From the NCBI GenBank assembly GCA_963978545.1, contig OZ021727.1:57920487-57984486 (forward strand): DNA of 64,000 bases, written 5' to 3'. Positions 46,451-59,627 of the stretch are shown in pieces. The first letter of the stretch is position 1; each line of letters begins with the position of its first letter. The notes under the pieces were generated by a model. That model was not told where the DNA came from. It did no database searches and saw nothing but the letters and a program-made list of their open reading frames with translations. Source of the DNA: Linyphia triangularis. Lineage: Eukaryota > Arthropoda > Arachnida > Araneae > Linyphiidae. The translations under genes were made by a program, and so were the position numbers.

Positions 46451-46649
46451 AATGTAATTGTGATTAATTACTATTAATATTTAATTAATGCTTTAATGCC
46501 TGGTAGAAAATAATTTGTTTGAAACAATAGTTTACGAGATGATAGGCAAGGGGTAACAAATTATTATGTCTGGGGCATGGAAGGAATGAAGACTGGGAAG
46601 GGGACTAATCGAGGGGAGAAAGACAATCCAAATACTCCACTCGTTACAT

Positions 46650-47640
46650 CTTAAATTCCCAACAACTGACATCAATAGTTAATCTTAACTCTGATAGATG
46701 GCGCCACGCATTTCATAAAACGCTTTCCCAATTACTCCCCTCCTACGAAAGCCGGGCATTGCGAGTTACGGCTGATCAGCGTGATGGCCCGCACAGCTGT
46801 GACCCTCCTCTCTAGATATAAGGGTTATCAGTGATGTAGTTTGGTATAAAAGGGAACGAAACGTTCTAAAGGGAGGGCTGCAAATAGAACAGGAAGAGTT
46901 TGTAGAGAGGGGGAGAGGAGTAGGGCTATACTATGATTGGTGGGGAAAGGGATACATGGAAGGAAATTGACGTATAGGTCCCACTTGATTGTTTGTGGGG
47001 GGTCTGATTGCCTGAATTGTCCGTCCCTTGTACCACTAGAAAAGAAAAAGAGACTTTACCATCGTAATCTGATGGGACAAAATGAAAAGTGGTAGTCGGG
47101 ATTTACAGGACGGCGTGTAATAGAGACAGGAGGAGAAACAACTCAACTCCCACCTCCAACTATAGACATTTTGTTTGTAACTCCCTCCCCACCTCCAAGT
47201 TGGAAGAAGAATAAAACAAAAAAAAGCGGCCAATAAATAGAAAGAACAAAAAATAAATAATCTCGGCGTCTATCTCCAGAACTACACCGATCTATTACTT
47301 TACGGATTTCGCAGAAGAAAATGGACAAATTATGTTTTTTTGGCCGGTAGTGGTGTTTCCCCTTATTTTTCTATTTTCTATATCCCCTGTACCATTTCTT
47401 CTCTCTATCTCGCAAACCCTTTCAATTTCGGTTCGATCTATTCCTTTTCCCATCCTTCCCCCTCTTGTATTTTTCAACTGGCTGTTTTATTTTCCAGAAA
47501 TGTCTTTTAACCTAGGGATAGATACAGTGGGGAAAAAATTGAACAAATTGTAAAGAATGCCCCACTCCGAAATGAGTTTTTCACTTTCTGCACCGCCGAT
47601 ATCTATAGCAAACGTCTACCGATAATTGGGCATTAAAGAT
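46650..47640. other. GC-richer single-copy-looking stretch
   Basis: GC-richer part at 46680-46830 (GATGGCGCCACGC, GCGAGTTACGGCTGATCAGCG, GTGACCCTCCTCTCTAG). Polypyrimidine tract 47330-47470 gives a hydrophobic 73-codon frame that I do not regard as a gene. Possible regulatory DNA or unrecognised exons. Confidence 0.3.
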
Positions 47641-48166
47641 TTGGGAAATAATTTTAGTTTCTTTTATTTTTTTACCCCTTTTTGTGTTCAAAAAACTTTT
47701 TCCTTTATTTCCTAGAGGGTTTTAATGCCCGTCCATTCTCCTTTACCGAGTTAGAAGATTCTGACATCTTCTTTGATGAAGTCTTTGGGTAAGTGGTAAA
47801 CTATAACAGCAGCAGGATAAGGTATTGGATTTAACGTTACTAAATGTCATAAATAATTGCTTTTTAAGTTTGCACTCCACCGAAAAGTTCAGAACTTTTG
47901 ACTTGTTATTGAATTATTGAGACGTGTTAAAAAAGCATAAATTATGTTACACGTTCTTTTCAATAAACATCTCTGTCCGATTGAAATGGACATTCACAGA
48001 ACTATTGATTTTGCACTTGTAACTGTGTAGCACTTGTTACTGAATACTGACTTTCATCTTTTCTAACAAATGAAGAGTCCATTGGATTAAAACGTAATGT
48101 CAAGCTTTTGTCAAAATTAAATTTTTCACTCCATTTAGTTACACTGGAAGGTAGGTATTAATTTTT

Positions 48167-48845
48167 ACTTTCAATTACTCATAGGTTAACATAGTATAAT
48201 GAAAGTTTTGCATTCAGTGAACAACAACAACAAAATCGATTTCTCTCTCACTCTTTTTTTTTTTTTTATCATTTCTTTCAGTTTTGGAACTTGGTCTTCA
48301 AAAAAAGTGGTCTTTAAAAGATGTATCTGTGTGTCCAGGGTCTGCAGGTCAGCATAACTCCCGAATGGATTGACCTACGATTTTCAACATTTGCATACGT
48401 GTTAGTGGTGGCCACGGGACCTGCCATTCAGATTTTCGTCAAAATTGAGGCTGTGCATAAGGTAGCGGCCATTGAAAAATTTGTTTTATACCTTTCAACT
48501 ATTCAAACGGTTTTGATCAAAATCGTCGCGAGAATGCCCTTTAAGGTGCTCTAAACATTCTTACCTCCGAAATTTCCGTACAAATGCGATAAAGGTTGGA
48601 AATCTGATGTCTTTATCACAGAGTTATCTTTTTTGAGCATCGCCCATCAACGACTATTTAACTTGTTTTTCACTTATAAGAAATAAACAATATCGCCATT
48701 TTGGCAGTGTTTTTTGCCAATGTAATAATTATCGCCAAATTGGTCATTTATTTAAATTAAGAAACATATAAAAATGAAAACAATAATTTACACCAATTCA
48801 TGGCAATTATGAATGCAGTGACCAGTATTAAGTGTAATTGAAAGT
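48167..48845 (-). mobile_element. Family G element copy 2
   Basis: Ends ACTTTCAATTAC (48167-48178) and GTAATTGAAAGT (48834-48845). On the minus strand it matches copies 1 and 3: AACATCGCACAACTTTCAATT, CGCCAAATTGG, TTTAAAACCGT-like segments and GGTCAATCCATTCG. The most diverged copy. The 77-codon frame at 48321-48554 is within it. Confidence 0.8.
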
Positions 48846-48899
48846 TGTGCGATGTTTTACAATCCTATTTTTTTTTTTTTTAAATTTTTTTTTTAAAAT

Positions 48900-49750
48900 A
48901 AAACTTAAGGGTTGTATCAAAATAAAATTCAGAGTTTGCTGTAATGGGAAAGAAATGGGTGATTGAGGGTTTTTTTTTTAATAAAAAAAAAAAAAAAAAA
49001 TTAAATTTTGACACTGTTTTTTTAACCCCTGTACCTTTCAATTGCCTCTGTTGTTTGTTTTAAAAAGTATTTAATTTAAATTATCTTATTAGTTAAGACG
49101 AATTTTAGGTCTGCTCTGTCCTATAGATGTAAGATTTCATTTTGCGGCCACAATATCACCTGAAGTATTTCTTTGAAGTATGTGAATTTTCACACTAGGA
49201 ATAAAAACAATAATATAAGTTCATTAAGAAATTTAAATGAAAATAAACAAGTGGGGTTTTTATTACTATAAATATTTTTTATATTTATATGAGCTAGTTT
49301 ATAAATTTTTTTTTCAGTGTTATAAGAAAACACTCAATTTCCCTTGAAATTTTGTTAATAAGCCTTAACTACTGTTGTCATATTAGGTGTAAAAATCACT
49401 TTTGAAAAATTATAATAAATTAATTTATATAATACCTTTTTGTTGCTAAAAAACTTCTGTTCTTTGACGTGTCCTTCAAGTTTACAAGTTTAATTGGGTT
49501 CTAAGGGGTTCTTGGGTTCTTTCGTACTTATCATCTACTAGTTGTGTGGCCCCGCGCTGCTGGCGATCCGATGATTGACATCTATCGGTTGTGTGTCGGA
49601 ATTGATTCGGAATTGCTTCGGAATAATTGTTGTTGGTGATCTGCTTCAAATATACTATAAAAGTCATCTCTTGTTTTTTCAGAGGTAATGCCTCAGCTCT
49701 GTTAGCGGCAGATGCTCTATACTTAGCATTTATATTCGTTCTTCTCTTTG
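48900..49750. other. AT-rich stretch, poly-A and poly-T runs
   Basis: No gene recognised; homopolymer runs at 48870-48900 and 48970-49000. Confidence 0.5.
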
Positions 49751-49752
49751 GC

Positions 49753-50123
49753 TAGATGCTAGATATATATGATAACTGTGATGCAGAAGATATTTGCTAA
49801 TAAAATACAAAGGAATTTAACCAATTTATTTTGTTTAAATATTATTAATACTCATTAAATAAAATCAAAATGTCAATACCCGTTGAGCACTATACACCTT
49901 TGATGACAACACAGAATGTAAACAAAAACAGGATGAATTTAAAACGTAGAAAAACAAAACGATGCATAACTAGGTGTGTGGAACATCGCACAACTTTCAA
50001 TTACTCTATAATACTGATGTCAATTTGTAAAATTTACCATTTTTACATTTTCATCATTAATTTAGAAAAAATGGCTAGTTACCAGTTTAGCGATATTTTT
50101 TTCCGACAATTCTTGTATAGGTC

Positions 50124-50161
<38 letters not shown>

Positions 50162-51095
50162 CCAAAATGGTGATTTTGGCGATATACTTTTCGATAATCC
50201 TTTACTATAAGTAAAACTGAGGGAAGAAGAGAAAACGATCGTTGATGAGGTATGCTCAAGGAAAGAAAATTCTCTGTTGAAGGCATTCGTTTTTCAACTT
50301 TTTACTCCTTTAAAGCATTTTTACGGGAATTTCGAAGGTGGGGATGTTTAAAACACCTTAAGAGGCATTAGCAAACCAATTTTTATCAAAATTGTTAGAG
50401 CCGTTTTTTAGCAATCATTGAAAAACATGATTGCGCGATTTTGATAAAAACCTTAATGGTAGGTCCCCTGGCCACCAGCAATCCGCATATCAGATTTGAA
50501 CAATGTAGGTCAATTTGTTCGGAAGTTATGCTGACTACAGACACATACATACTCACAGACAGACATTTTATTTCGATCACTTTTTTGAAAACAGGATGTT
50601 CCAAAACGTAGAGAAATTCCAAAAAAAAAAAAAAAAAAAAAATCGCATTTTTTTTTATGACCGAATGCTATACTTTCATTACCATATGTGTAATTGAAAG
50701 TAAAAAATAATGCTTTGAAACCGTACATGCACAGAAGTTGCCAACGGTATCGACTGACAGTAAATATATTGAAATATTACAATAAAATTTAAACCGCTTA
50801 TTGTAGAGACGATTGTAATGCATAAAAATAATCAAAAAAAATAAAATAAGGGGGGACACATTAAAATAACTTTTGGTCTTATTCTGATATAATAAAAAAT
50901 AATCGTTGCCATTCTATGAATTTTTTTTGATGTCATTAAATTTTAATGAAAGCAACTTTTAATCGAATTTAAATTTGTTCTTTATAATCTCCATGTACTA
51001 AAGCTTCTATGAACTGAATTTCATACCTCTAAAAGCAAAACTGTGTATTTGTATAAGGTTCAGACGTACTGACAATTCATATATATATATATAGA
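49753..51095 (-). mobile_element. Family F element copy 1, possibly Helitron-derived, containing family G copy 3
   Basis: On the minus strand it starts after host A with TCTATATATATATATATGAA, then TCAGTACGTCTGAACC, and continues to about 49753. The same sequence lies in plus orientation at 63188-63790. The 5' TC and the CTGTCTGTACGTCTG-type start resemble Helitron 5' ends, but no CTRR end is clear on the other side. A conserved frame, MSIPVEHYTPLMTTQNVNKN (49870 onward, plus strand), runs opposite to the TC start and is shared by both copies for about 31 codons. Family G sits at 49975-50705 inside it. Confidence 0.55.
49993..50701 (+). mobile_element. Family G element copy 3, nested in family F
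   Basis: Ends ACTTTCAATTAC (49993-50004) and GTAATTGAAAGT (50690-50701), interior as in copy 1, including a poly-A at the same place (50127-50157) and a second A tract at 50622-50642. The family F copy at 63.2-63.8 kb lacks it, giving an empty-site comparison. Confidence 0.88.
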
Positions 51096-51210
51096 TTAGG
51101 TGAGCTAACATAACTAACCTAAAATGGTATTGATGGCCTGAAGTCTAAAACACACCTACATCATTTAGATTTTAATATTTTCCATATTAATTATATAATC
51201 CGAAGTTAAA

Positions 51211-51326
51211 ACAATCAATAGAAATAGTTATTTAATAAAACAATCAATAGAAAGAGTTATTTAATAAAACAATCAATAGAAAGTGTTATTTAATAAAACA
51301 ATCAATAGAAAGTGTTATTTAATAAA
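51211..51326. repeat. 29-bp minisatellite, four copies
   Basis: Unit ACAATCAATAGAAAGAGTT plus ATTTAATAAA, repeated four times with changes at one or two sites. No spacer/repeat alternation, so not CRISPR-like. Confidence 0.95.
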
Positions 51327-53334
51327 GCAATAATAGCTTAGAAATTAAAGTCATTAACTTGAAGCATAACCACTGAGCACACAACATGTCTAGTCTAAGA
51401 CATCTAGTCTAGTCGAATCACAAGACTAATTGGTTGTATAATGTGCTATTAAACTTAATGATTTATCCACATTGCTATGGCCATTGCAATTAATTAGAAA
51501 CTTATTAAATTAAACTCAATAACATTAAAATCATGTATTTTTTTCAGTAAGTAATTTATAAATGAATCCAAAATATTAATTTATAATGATATATAAACAT
51601 TTAGTATATTTTTAACATTTATGTAAAATTAGAAATTAGAATGTTCTGTACAACAATAAAGTTTGACTTGATAATTGTATGACTTGACTATTAGAAAATT
51701 TTGACGTGAAATGTAAAAATAAAATATAAGTTTAAATTTGAAAATTGTATTTAACTTTTAATTTCAGTTAGAGAAACTTAAATTGTTTACTATAATATCC
51801 ATCAAAATAAACTATTTGGCTTAAGTTGGTATAACGCAAAAACTATTATTGTAAAGTACATTGTTTGTTTTTCAAAAGGTATTGGGAAATTCACGAATAT
51901 GAAAATAATAAATTGTCTTTTAGAAACTCTGAAAAGTATGCTAAATAATCTTTAGTTTTTTCCATAGAAAAATGCCTAGTTAGGTTGTTTTTCCCACACG
52001 TAATAAATGGAATAATTATTAAGCCTTTTCACGGTGGGTTTCAGTGATAAAAATCGAAATAAAACAATCATCAACCGTAGTCAAAACATCAATTTAAACC
52101 CGTTGTTCATCTCCGTTGTATGTATACACACTGAATACTGATCTCCAAAGCGAAATAATAGTCATAAAGTTAACGGTTAAAGTTACGGGAGCCCATCGGA
52201 AAATCTCTTTCGTTTTTAGAAACATCAACCATTGAAAATAATAGAGAGATAGATTTTTCATTTTGCATTAGCCCATCCATCTTCAAGATCGATTTCGTTT
52301 AAAAGGATACCAGTCAGATATATACAGCCGGATCTTTGAAATTTAAACATCACTTGTTTTTGAAAACGAATCGTTTCGGTGCTTTTGTTTCCCGAGCGGT
52401 TATTATCTACTTATTCGAATGTTTGTTTGCGGTTCCGTTTTTCGTGATGAATAACGTTCTTAAAGAGAAGAGAAGCGAAGCGATGAATATTATATTTAGT
52501 CAGGAATTCGGATCGAAAAATGCAGACGATCCATTTTTCATTCTTCGTAAAAGTTCTAGAATAGGCTGAATATGAATTAGAATGTTCTTTGGAATAGAAA
52601 ACGATTCGTCATTTAGGATTCGTATTTCTAAATTGAAAAGAATTTATCTTTTGTGGCGTTTTTCTACATAAAAGGGAGAAAACGTGCATTATATTTAAAT
52701 TTAATTTAAGTTAGATATTGTAGAGATAATACGAAATGTAAAACGGTAAAAAAAAATTTAAAGAACGATGCTGGAAAATATTTTCAATCCATTATACAGT
52801 AAAATTCTGCATATTAAATTTACGAAAAAAAGGAATTTGTCGCATATATCAAACAGTAATTTATAATTAAAAAGTTGGAGTTTGGTTTGTGGCACCGGAA
52901 TGTGATGCTTTAAAATTAATTTTGCTGATGCATTTCATCGTTTCACTCATGGATTAATGGCTTGGTTTCAGAATTGTAATTATTAGTGATTTAAAATTAA
53001 TGACTGATTAAGAGAAAAGTTTATAATCAACAAATTTTCAAACACTTAGTGCTTTTTATTATTAAAATCATATCGATATTAAGATTCTTGTACTAGGCGT
53101 GTTTTGTAGTGGTCGAAGTTAATTATTGAAATAGGAAATTGTATACTTTTAATCTTCTATCAATTTTATGCGATAACATCTATCACCATAATTCATCAGC
53201 TGTATACGACAACATCACTCGATGTTTAATGGAAGTTAACTCTGAAATAGGTCAAAACAAAAGAGGATTCTTCTTTCACTTGTATTCCAAAAACCCGGAA
53301 AACTAGCTTTACTACAATTGTCTTTTAATTGCAG
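51327..53334. other. Upstream region of the signal-peptide exon
   Basis: No exon called with confidence. 52260-52600 is less AT-rich and holds a 77-codon frame (52336-52569) without a domain. It could be 5' exon or regulatory sequence of the gene at 53.3 kb, or chance. Confidence 0.3.
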
Positions 53335-53428
53335 GAAAGCGCTTTACAACGTTTTTCATAAAACAGGAGCGCGATGAAGCTTCTGATTTTTTTAAATTTT
53401 TTTTGTGTGCTTATTTTGTCCTCAAAAG
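53335..53428 (+). CDS. Exon with start codon and signal peptide of a secreted protein (partial gene)
   Basis: A good acceptor (TTGTCTTTTAATTGCAG, ending 53334) precedes a 94-base exon. Its first ATG, at 53374, opens MKLLIFLNFFCVLILSSK, a positively charged start plus hydrophobic core, a classic signal peptide. It ends at AAAG followed by the donor GTAAGA (53429). The intron is in phase 1, as is usual directly after a signal peptide exon. The mature protein would lie in downstream exons. Two acceptor-like sites, at 55704 and 60718, both lead to stop codons soon after, so the next exon is not identified and may be outside the window. What the secreted protein does cannot be told. Confidence 0.55.
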
Positions 53429-53615
53429 GTAAGAAAACTTTTGATTTTTTCGTATCCAGTTTGGATAATTAAAGGCGGTAGATAATGTATTATTTTTAAG
53501 TGTGTATTGTTGTAAAAGTTATCGGCGCAACTTTAGTTTTATTTGGCGATTTCCTTTTTAAATTGAAATGTCAGCTCACCCTAGATAGGAATTTTCATGG
53601 AATCATTTTAACCTT

Positions 53616-53618
<3 letters not shown>

Positions 53619-53650
<32 letters not shown>
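53619..53650. repeat. Poly-T tract
   Basis: About 30 T in the intron after the signal-peptide exon. Confidence 0.9.
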
Positions 53651-53653
<3 letters not shown>

Positions 53654-53766
53654 GAGAGCAGTTTAATTTCAAAATCTAGTTACTTATAATATTTTTTTTT
53701 TGCATTTTCTCTTTCATCAAGTGGAATAAATAGTATGTTATACGTTACTTACTTCATTTGATCTAG

Positions 53767-53944
53767 TTGGTTGTTTTCAGATTATCTGGCGCCGTCAGCA
53801 ACACGAGGGCTATAATGCGCCGAAACATTCGTCATTTGACAAGCCAACATACATTTACAAACACCCATGCCTTACACGGGACTCGAACCCGCAACCTCGC
53901 GGTCTTGAAGCTAGCACGCTAACCACTATACAGTTTGGTCGGCT
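53767..53944 (-). mobile_element. SINE family A copy 5, 12-bp duplication with one mismatch
   Basis: Minus-strand family A copy with GGTTGGTTGTTTTCAG tail, CTGACGGCGCCAGATAATC body and TATAGTGGTTAGCGTGCTAG head. Flanks CATTTGATCTAG (53755-53766) and CATCTGATCTAG (53945-53956). Confidence 0.9.
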
Positions 53945-54639
53945 CATCTGATCTAGAATACAGTTGATATATTTCTTAGACAAGTTAAGCAGTAAAACAT
54001 ATAGTGGTGGTAATTGGAGATAAACATGAACTGTATGACTTTAGATGTTTTTTTCGGAGTTTTATAGATTGGCGTTAAAAACACTTTTCCATTACTGCGT
54101 GTGCAAAACATAAGTTGATGGAGTTTAAGTAGGAACTGTGTTTGAATGCAATATGAGCCATTCATGAAATACTCAGACAGACAAAAATACTATAATGATG
54201 AAACTAATTTTCAATTGAATTCACCTTCCAAATTTGAATGGGGTGTATGTAGTTTTACTATGGATTGTTGGATTATTGTTATTATTATTATATGGACACC
54301 CTAATAAACATTTGAAAATTCTTAGCATCCCTTTATAATCACAAACATATAGGAACTAAAATGTGAAACTGTTCTGTTGTAAATAAAGCAATGAATTATT
54401 TACAGATTTATTCAAATTAAACTAAACGTGTTTTCGATTAAAACCTTCCCAAACAGCGAAAAAACTGAAAATTACCTCTCCAAAGATTTCGTGCATCAAA
54501 ACCCTAATCCAAAATGAATAATCAAAAACCCATTTTTAGGGTAAGGAACACTCGAAGTATGAGTACCTGACGGTTTTTCCTATACTAAAGCTTCCATCTA
54601 AAAACTAATTATCTTCATACCCCAAAACCAGTTCTTTGT

Positions 54640-54960
54640 TCTATAGATCCATTGAAAATTCAATGTCCCACAGTTAAAGACGACAACGAGCAATGAATCC
54701 TAATCACCAGTTAAACACATTACGTCACACTCTAATGTAACCTTGCGCCTCCCAGTCGGGCCTCTTCACGCCCATCCATCAAGCACAGGGTAAAGAGTCC
54801 CGGACACATTACTTTTAGCCAAAAGGTGAATCGCTTGATCTTCTAGTCCGGGGGTAACAGGGACACCCTTTTAGCGCGGCCGGAATTAAAGAGATTACGT
54901 CTGAGAACCATCAGCAAATGAAATATCCAGAAAGTGCTATTGGGGAGAAGGGGGAGGGGT
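54640..54960. other. GC-richer single-copy-looking island
   Basis: Includes CTTGCGCCTCCCAGTCGGGC, TTTTAGCGCGGCCGG and AATTAAAGAGATTACGTCTG. No long frame on either strand and no match to repeats here. Candidate conserved non-coding DNA. Confidence 0.3.
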
Positions 54961-57179
54961 CACTCCCATTGGAATTGTTGCCAGATATAGATCGGTGTTA
55001 ATGTGGATTCCATGTATAATGCATTTGCTAATGCCCTGGACTTTGCACAATGGGATTTGGGATTTTTTTTTGTTTTGATGTCTCGTTATGCAGTTTGGGA
55101 GATGTTTTTTTTAAGGGATATTAGGTGATTATTTTGTTTAGATGTTGATTGTGTGTGTAAGATTGAGATGGATGATTTTTTAGTGTTGTTGTTGATGGAG
55201 AGCTAATGGGAAAGATGGGGTTGCAGTGTTGTTTTTGAAGGGGGAAGGATTAGTTTTTAATTGGGTGGAGGAAGTAATAGGCTAACTTTTTAAAGGTTTT
55301 TGAAGAATGAAAGAGACATTCTTTTTAATAAGATGTCGGTTTTTCGGATTCGTAAGTTTTCTTGCATTTATGTTTGTATTTGGAAGTTTTGAAATGATGT
55401 AAGCTTAGAAGAACAACTTATGAAAGGTTTATTATTTAGATTTTTTTCTACATTTGTATGCATACTCATGTGCAAATTCAAACATGCTTTTTTTTTTCTC
55501 ATAACGTCCATTAAATCGCTTTTTAGACATAAGAAATTCATATAATGTCCATAAGTTGCTTCATTTGGTCCTCCATCATTCCTCTAGTTGTCGGCATTCA
55601 AGCTGATAAAACCCCACTTTTGAAGCCACTGTTATGAATTTTCTTCTGAGGCAATGATGGCATAGTTTTTATTAGATAAAAACTATTATTTCTCTTTTCA
55701 CAGGCTCACAAAATTTCTCCGAACAATAGTGCAATCACTCTCAAGCTTCAACATAAACTTCAATAAAAACAACTTCGAATACAGCGATGATTCAGGTACA
55801 CTCCAACAAGTAAACAAAGCACTCAGCTACTTTCATAGAGATTCGAATTCAAACTGATCGCAGATCTTATGCTGCCGTCGAATTTATAGGCGCGCGGGAG
55901 AACGTTCTCGAAATATGCAGTCAAACGGAAACATCTCGAAATTTCCTAATGGACAATTCCCGCATTTTTCAGAAACGAGTGAAATTAGTATATATTTATG
56001 AAGAATTTCTTTCTGATTCCAAATATTTAAACTAAAGTTCTTTAAAAAAATTTAGTTATTCAAATATTAAGAAAATGCTCCAAAACCGATCCAAAACCAG
56101 TCCTATCAAAACAGTCAACAAAATTCGTGATGTAAAGAGACACCTATCGTTTCTATGGTTATCGTGAGGTTTCTACCAAATAGTTGGGGCTACAAAAAGT
56201 TGGCGTTGGTAGACCATTGCCACATTCCGTACAGGTTGGCGTGATTTACGAAAAACTTGTAAATATGGTTTCCGCTGTTGCATTTCAAGCCAAGATGTTT
56301 GCGAAGCCGTAACGTCACATTCAATGCCAACTAAATGAGTCGATTTCTCGCCAACCTCTAACAAGGTAATTTTGATCACAAATTGAAAAAAGAAAAAGCG
56401 CATTGAGCAGAAAATTTTATGTTTATGGCCTTTTCGAAACATTTAGAATTGAATAAATAAAAAAAAAATTAAAAAAAAAAAAAAAAATGCTGGAATTGTC
56501 CATTGCTTTAGATATTGCCACCTTTTTATAACCTATTTTATCTCTGTTGCCTTTGAAAATCATTTGTGAAAATTTAAACTTTTTGTTTTTTATATAAAAA
56601 AAAATTATTTAGTTTCAGAGATAGTTTTCCCTATACATACTTTTTATCCTCATATATACCATCTGGCATACTTTTTTTTATTGCAGTTAACAAATTTACA
56701 GAGAACAGTCTTAAAAATTAAGATACATATACTGTGAACCTGTAAACCTTAATCTACTAAGTGATGTAGAGATGTAGAGTAAAATGAAAAGATACAAAAT
56801 TTTATCGAGATGAATACCGAAATTCAACTGATAATTTTAGCCGAATTTAAATCTTGTTGTCAACATCCTCTTTTTCCACTATACTGCCTAACCAATAAAC
56901 TTATTTTACTTTAAAATCATTACCTATTAATGAATTTTTATTGAAACTATTACCAAAAGATGAATCTTTTGTAAATTTATTTTTTCAACGCGGTGTTGGT
57001 GCATTGAAGTAGGTCAGACATTACCAATGAAGTAAGTCCAGAAGCACATGCATATTATTTTACACAAAAAAAAGTTTTCATCTTCATGAAAACACAAATT
57101 TCTTTTGGAAATTCAAATTGACTTCCTGTCTCTAAAACACTTCAGAACGTATTACAGCTTGTCTATAATATGCCATTAT
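54961..57179. other. Intergenic or intronic stretch
   Basis: No gene recognised. A G/T-rich segment at 55040-55300. An 89-codon minus-strand frame at 56173-56442 lacks a domain. Confidence 0.45.
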
Positions 57180-57363
57180 ACTATTGGCAATTAGATAACA
57201 TATACTATTAGCAATTTAATAATATATACTATTAGCAATTAGATAGTATATATTATTAGTAATTAGGCAATGTATGCCATTGATAATTAAGTAATATACA
57301 TAATTAGCAATTAGGTAACATATACCACTACAAATTAGTTAATATGTACCACTTGTTGTTAGG
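57180..57363. repeat. 24-bp minisatellite, eight units, split by a hAT element
   Basis: Unit like ACTATTAGCAATTAGATAAC plus ATAT, exactly 24 bases in each of seven full units from 57180. The eighth unit (57348-57363) is cut by the hAT insertion and completed at 59636-59643 when one target duplication is ignored. Confidence 0.93.
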
Positions 57364-58570
57364 CAGGGGTGTAGTGGAGCGGGAACGCGTGGGAACGGCG
57401 ATCCTTTACCTTTTTAGAAGGCGGAACGGCGTTCCCTTAGCTAATTTTTTTTTTTTTTAATTTGTATTTTCTTTTAATTTTTTTCTTTACGTGACACTAA
57501 ATGCAAAACCAAATAAGACAACAAAAAAGTTCTTTCGTGAGAACTTTGCTTTCGTTTGCGATCCACAGCTTCAGAGCTGAGCAGGCAAGTATTTGCAAAA
57601 CACTTGAAAAAGGAGAGGTAATTAACACATGGTCATTTCTCCTTCTCTAGAAAAATGAACTGACATATATGCTTACATATAGCTATGATTCATTCAATGG
57701 CTATTATCTTTTTCTTTAACGAATGATCAGTATTTGTGGATGAATTTAAGACGAAAAATTTATATGGTTCATCGAGAATATGGACTTAAACTTCCACATA
57801 CAAATTCAAGCCAACTATCTACATTTTTAAAGAACAAAATTGTGGGCTGACACATACTGTTCTTTGCAACCTTTCTTTGAAGAATATTTCCCCTCCTCTA
57901 ATTATAAAGGGAACGCTAACCGATTTATTAACAAAAGTGATGTAACAGTATATACCACGGCAATAGCTGCGGGGTTGCGAAGGTGAACCAAGAGTTGCGC
58001 TAAGAGCAGAGGACTACTAAAAAAGTAATGCCTAGTAAAAATCAGTAATTTTAAAAGCATGTCTTTATTAAGTTCTTATGAAATAAATTTTATTACAATT
58101 TCTATATTTGAATCTAATATTCTGAATTTTAATATCCGAAATATAAAATAGTATCCGTAGGGTTCCTTACAAAATCCTGAATTAAAATATTGTTATTTAG
58201 TGCAGAAAACGCTACAATTTTAATAACTTGCACCCATAACCATATATAGCAACAAACCCATTTTTGGAGAATTTTCTATACCCATTTTCATAGTGAGGGG
58301 CGCTCTTTCTGGCACACACATTTTACTCTAAGGCGGGTCCTGTATATTTCATTATTTTCATTCATTTTCCTTAATATAAAACTGCTCATGGTTTTGTAAA
58401 TAGACATAATACATCGAAATTGGGCTGTGAAGTAGCAGAAAAGCGATTCAAATGTATTTTAAAATGCAAAGTAATTTTCGGTTTGAGAATTGGGACACTT
58501 TTACATTTACAGTTATTTCAGAGTTTATTCCAAAATTGTAAGCAGCAGTTCTTAAAATAATCTTTTCCAC

Positions 58571-58610
<40 letters not shown>

Positions 58611-58805
58611 GACACTACTAAATACAGTGGCTGCGATAAGGGGAGGAATTCCCCCCCCCCCCCGATCTTTTTTAAAATCTAGTTTTTTTTAATGACACTA
58701 TCATGTATATTTTGTAGTTTGCTTTCTCCTCCGATTCTTAGCGACTTTTGAAGATATTATCATCTAGTTGTCAGAACTGCCAAAATGGCAAACTGAATTG
58801 GATAA

Positions 58806-58842
<37 letters not shown>

Positions 58843-59627
58843 CAGAGATATTCCTAGTAAAACTATACGTCTGGCAAGTGATGAGTCTACATTTGAATAT
58901 CCCTCTTAAAATTAGAGATAATTGGGATAGTAACCAAATTAATATTTTAGCAAGACATTTTAAATCGACTCATATGATTTTAACTTTCCAATTGGTATTT
59001 TTCTACTTGTAAATTTCATTTTATTAATGGAGCAAATTTCGAAAAGGAAAGGAAGGATCTATCAAGCAAGAGGAACTTTTTTACATTTTTTTCTCGAGAA
59101 GGAAAAAAAAAACATAATACTCTCAATCGAATTGTGCAACAATCGCAATCTTTTTAATTCATTTCGAAAATAGATTTTGAGGAGCTACAGAATCTGAGAA
59201 TTTATCCGAAATCGATCTGTTATAGAAATTTTTCTGAATGAAAATTGTTAAAAAAAATCAGGTAAATAATTTGTTTAATATGTGTTGTAGACAATATATT
59301 TAAAAATAATTGTACATAATCTGTTTAAAAATTTGTATGAATAATATGTTGCAAAATGTCTTATAATCCATTTATGAAGTGTCAAACATTCTATTAAAAT
59401 GGAATGTGCAAAGCAAATTGTTAAAAAATCCATATTACTTAATAGTTTAAAAAAAAATATTTAGACAAAAGAAGTCGAAACACAATTTTTTTTTCTTTTT
59501 AATTTTTGAGGGGCTCATTAGCCGTTTGTAGATTATTAAAGTAGAATTAAAGGTCCCCTCCTCACAGAAAAAAAAAAAAATGTTTGTAAAGCGTTCCCAC
59601 ACCTTTTTATTTTACACTACACCACTG
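57364..59627. mobile_element. Non-autonomous hAT element, 2264 bp, 8-bp duplication
   Basis: Ends CAGGGGTGTAGTG (57364) and CACTACACCACTG (to 59627), a typical hAT end, flanked by perfect TTGTTAGG at 57356-57363 and 59628-59635. Subterminal GGGAACG / CGTTCCC motifs recur near both ends, possible transposase-binding sites. No reading frame above 60 codons, so it depends on a transposase elsewhere. The interior is AT-rich with two long A runs (58578-58608, 58810-58840) and a C run (58650-58663). Confidence 0.92.

Noticed and set aside
47332..47553. Hydrophobic 73-codon frame resembling a membrane protein
   Set aside because: It is the translation of a polypyrimidine tract; the opposite strand is equally open.
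51211..51326. CRISPR-like array
   Set aside because: Units are directly adjacent 29-bp repeats with no unique spacers, in a eukaryotic context.
52336..52569. 77-codon frame upstream of the signal-peptide exon
   Set aside because: No domain or signal; kept only as a note in the upstream region.
55704..55740. Next exon of the signal-peptide gene
   Set aside because: The acceptor TTTCTCTTTTCACAG is good, but in the required phase a TAG follows after eight codons.
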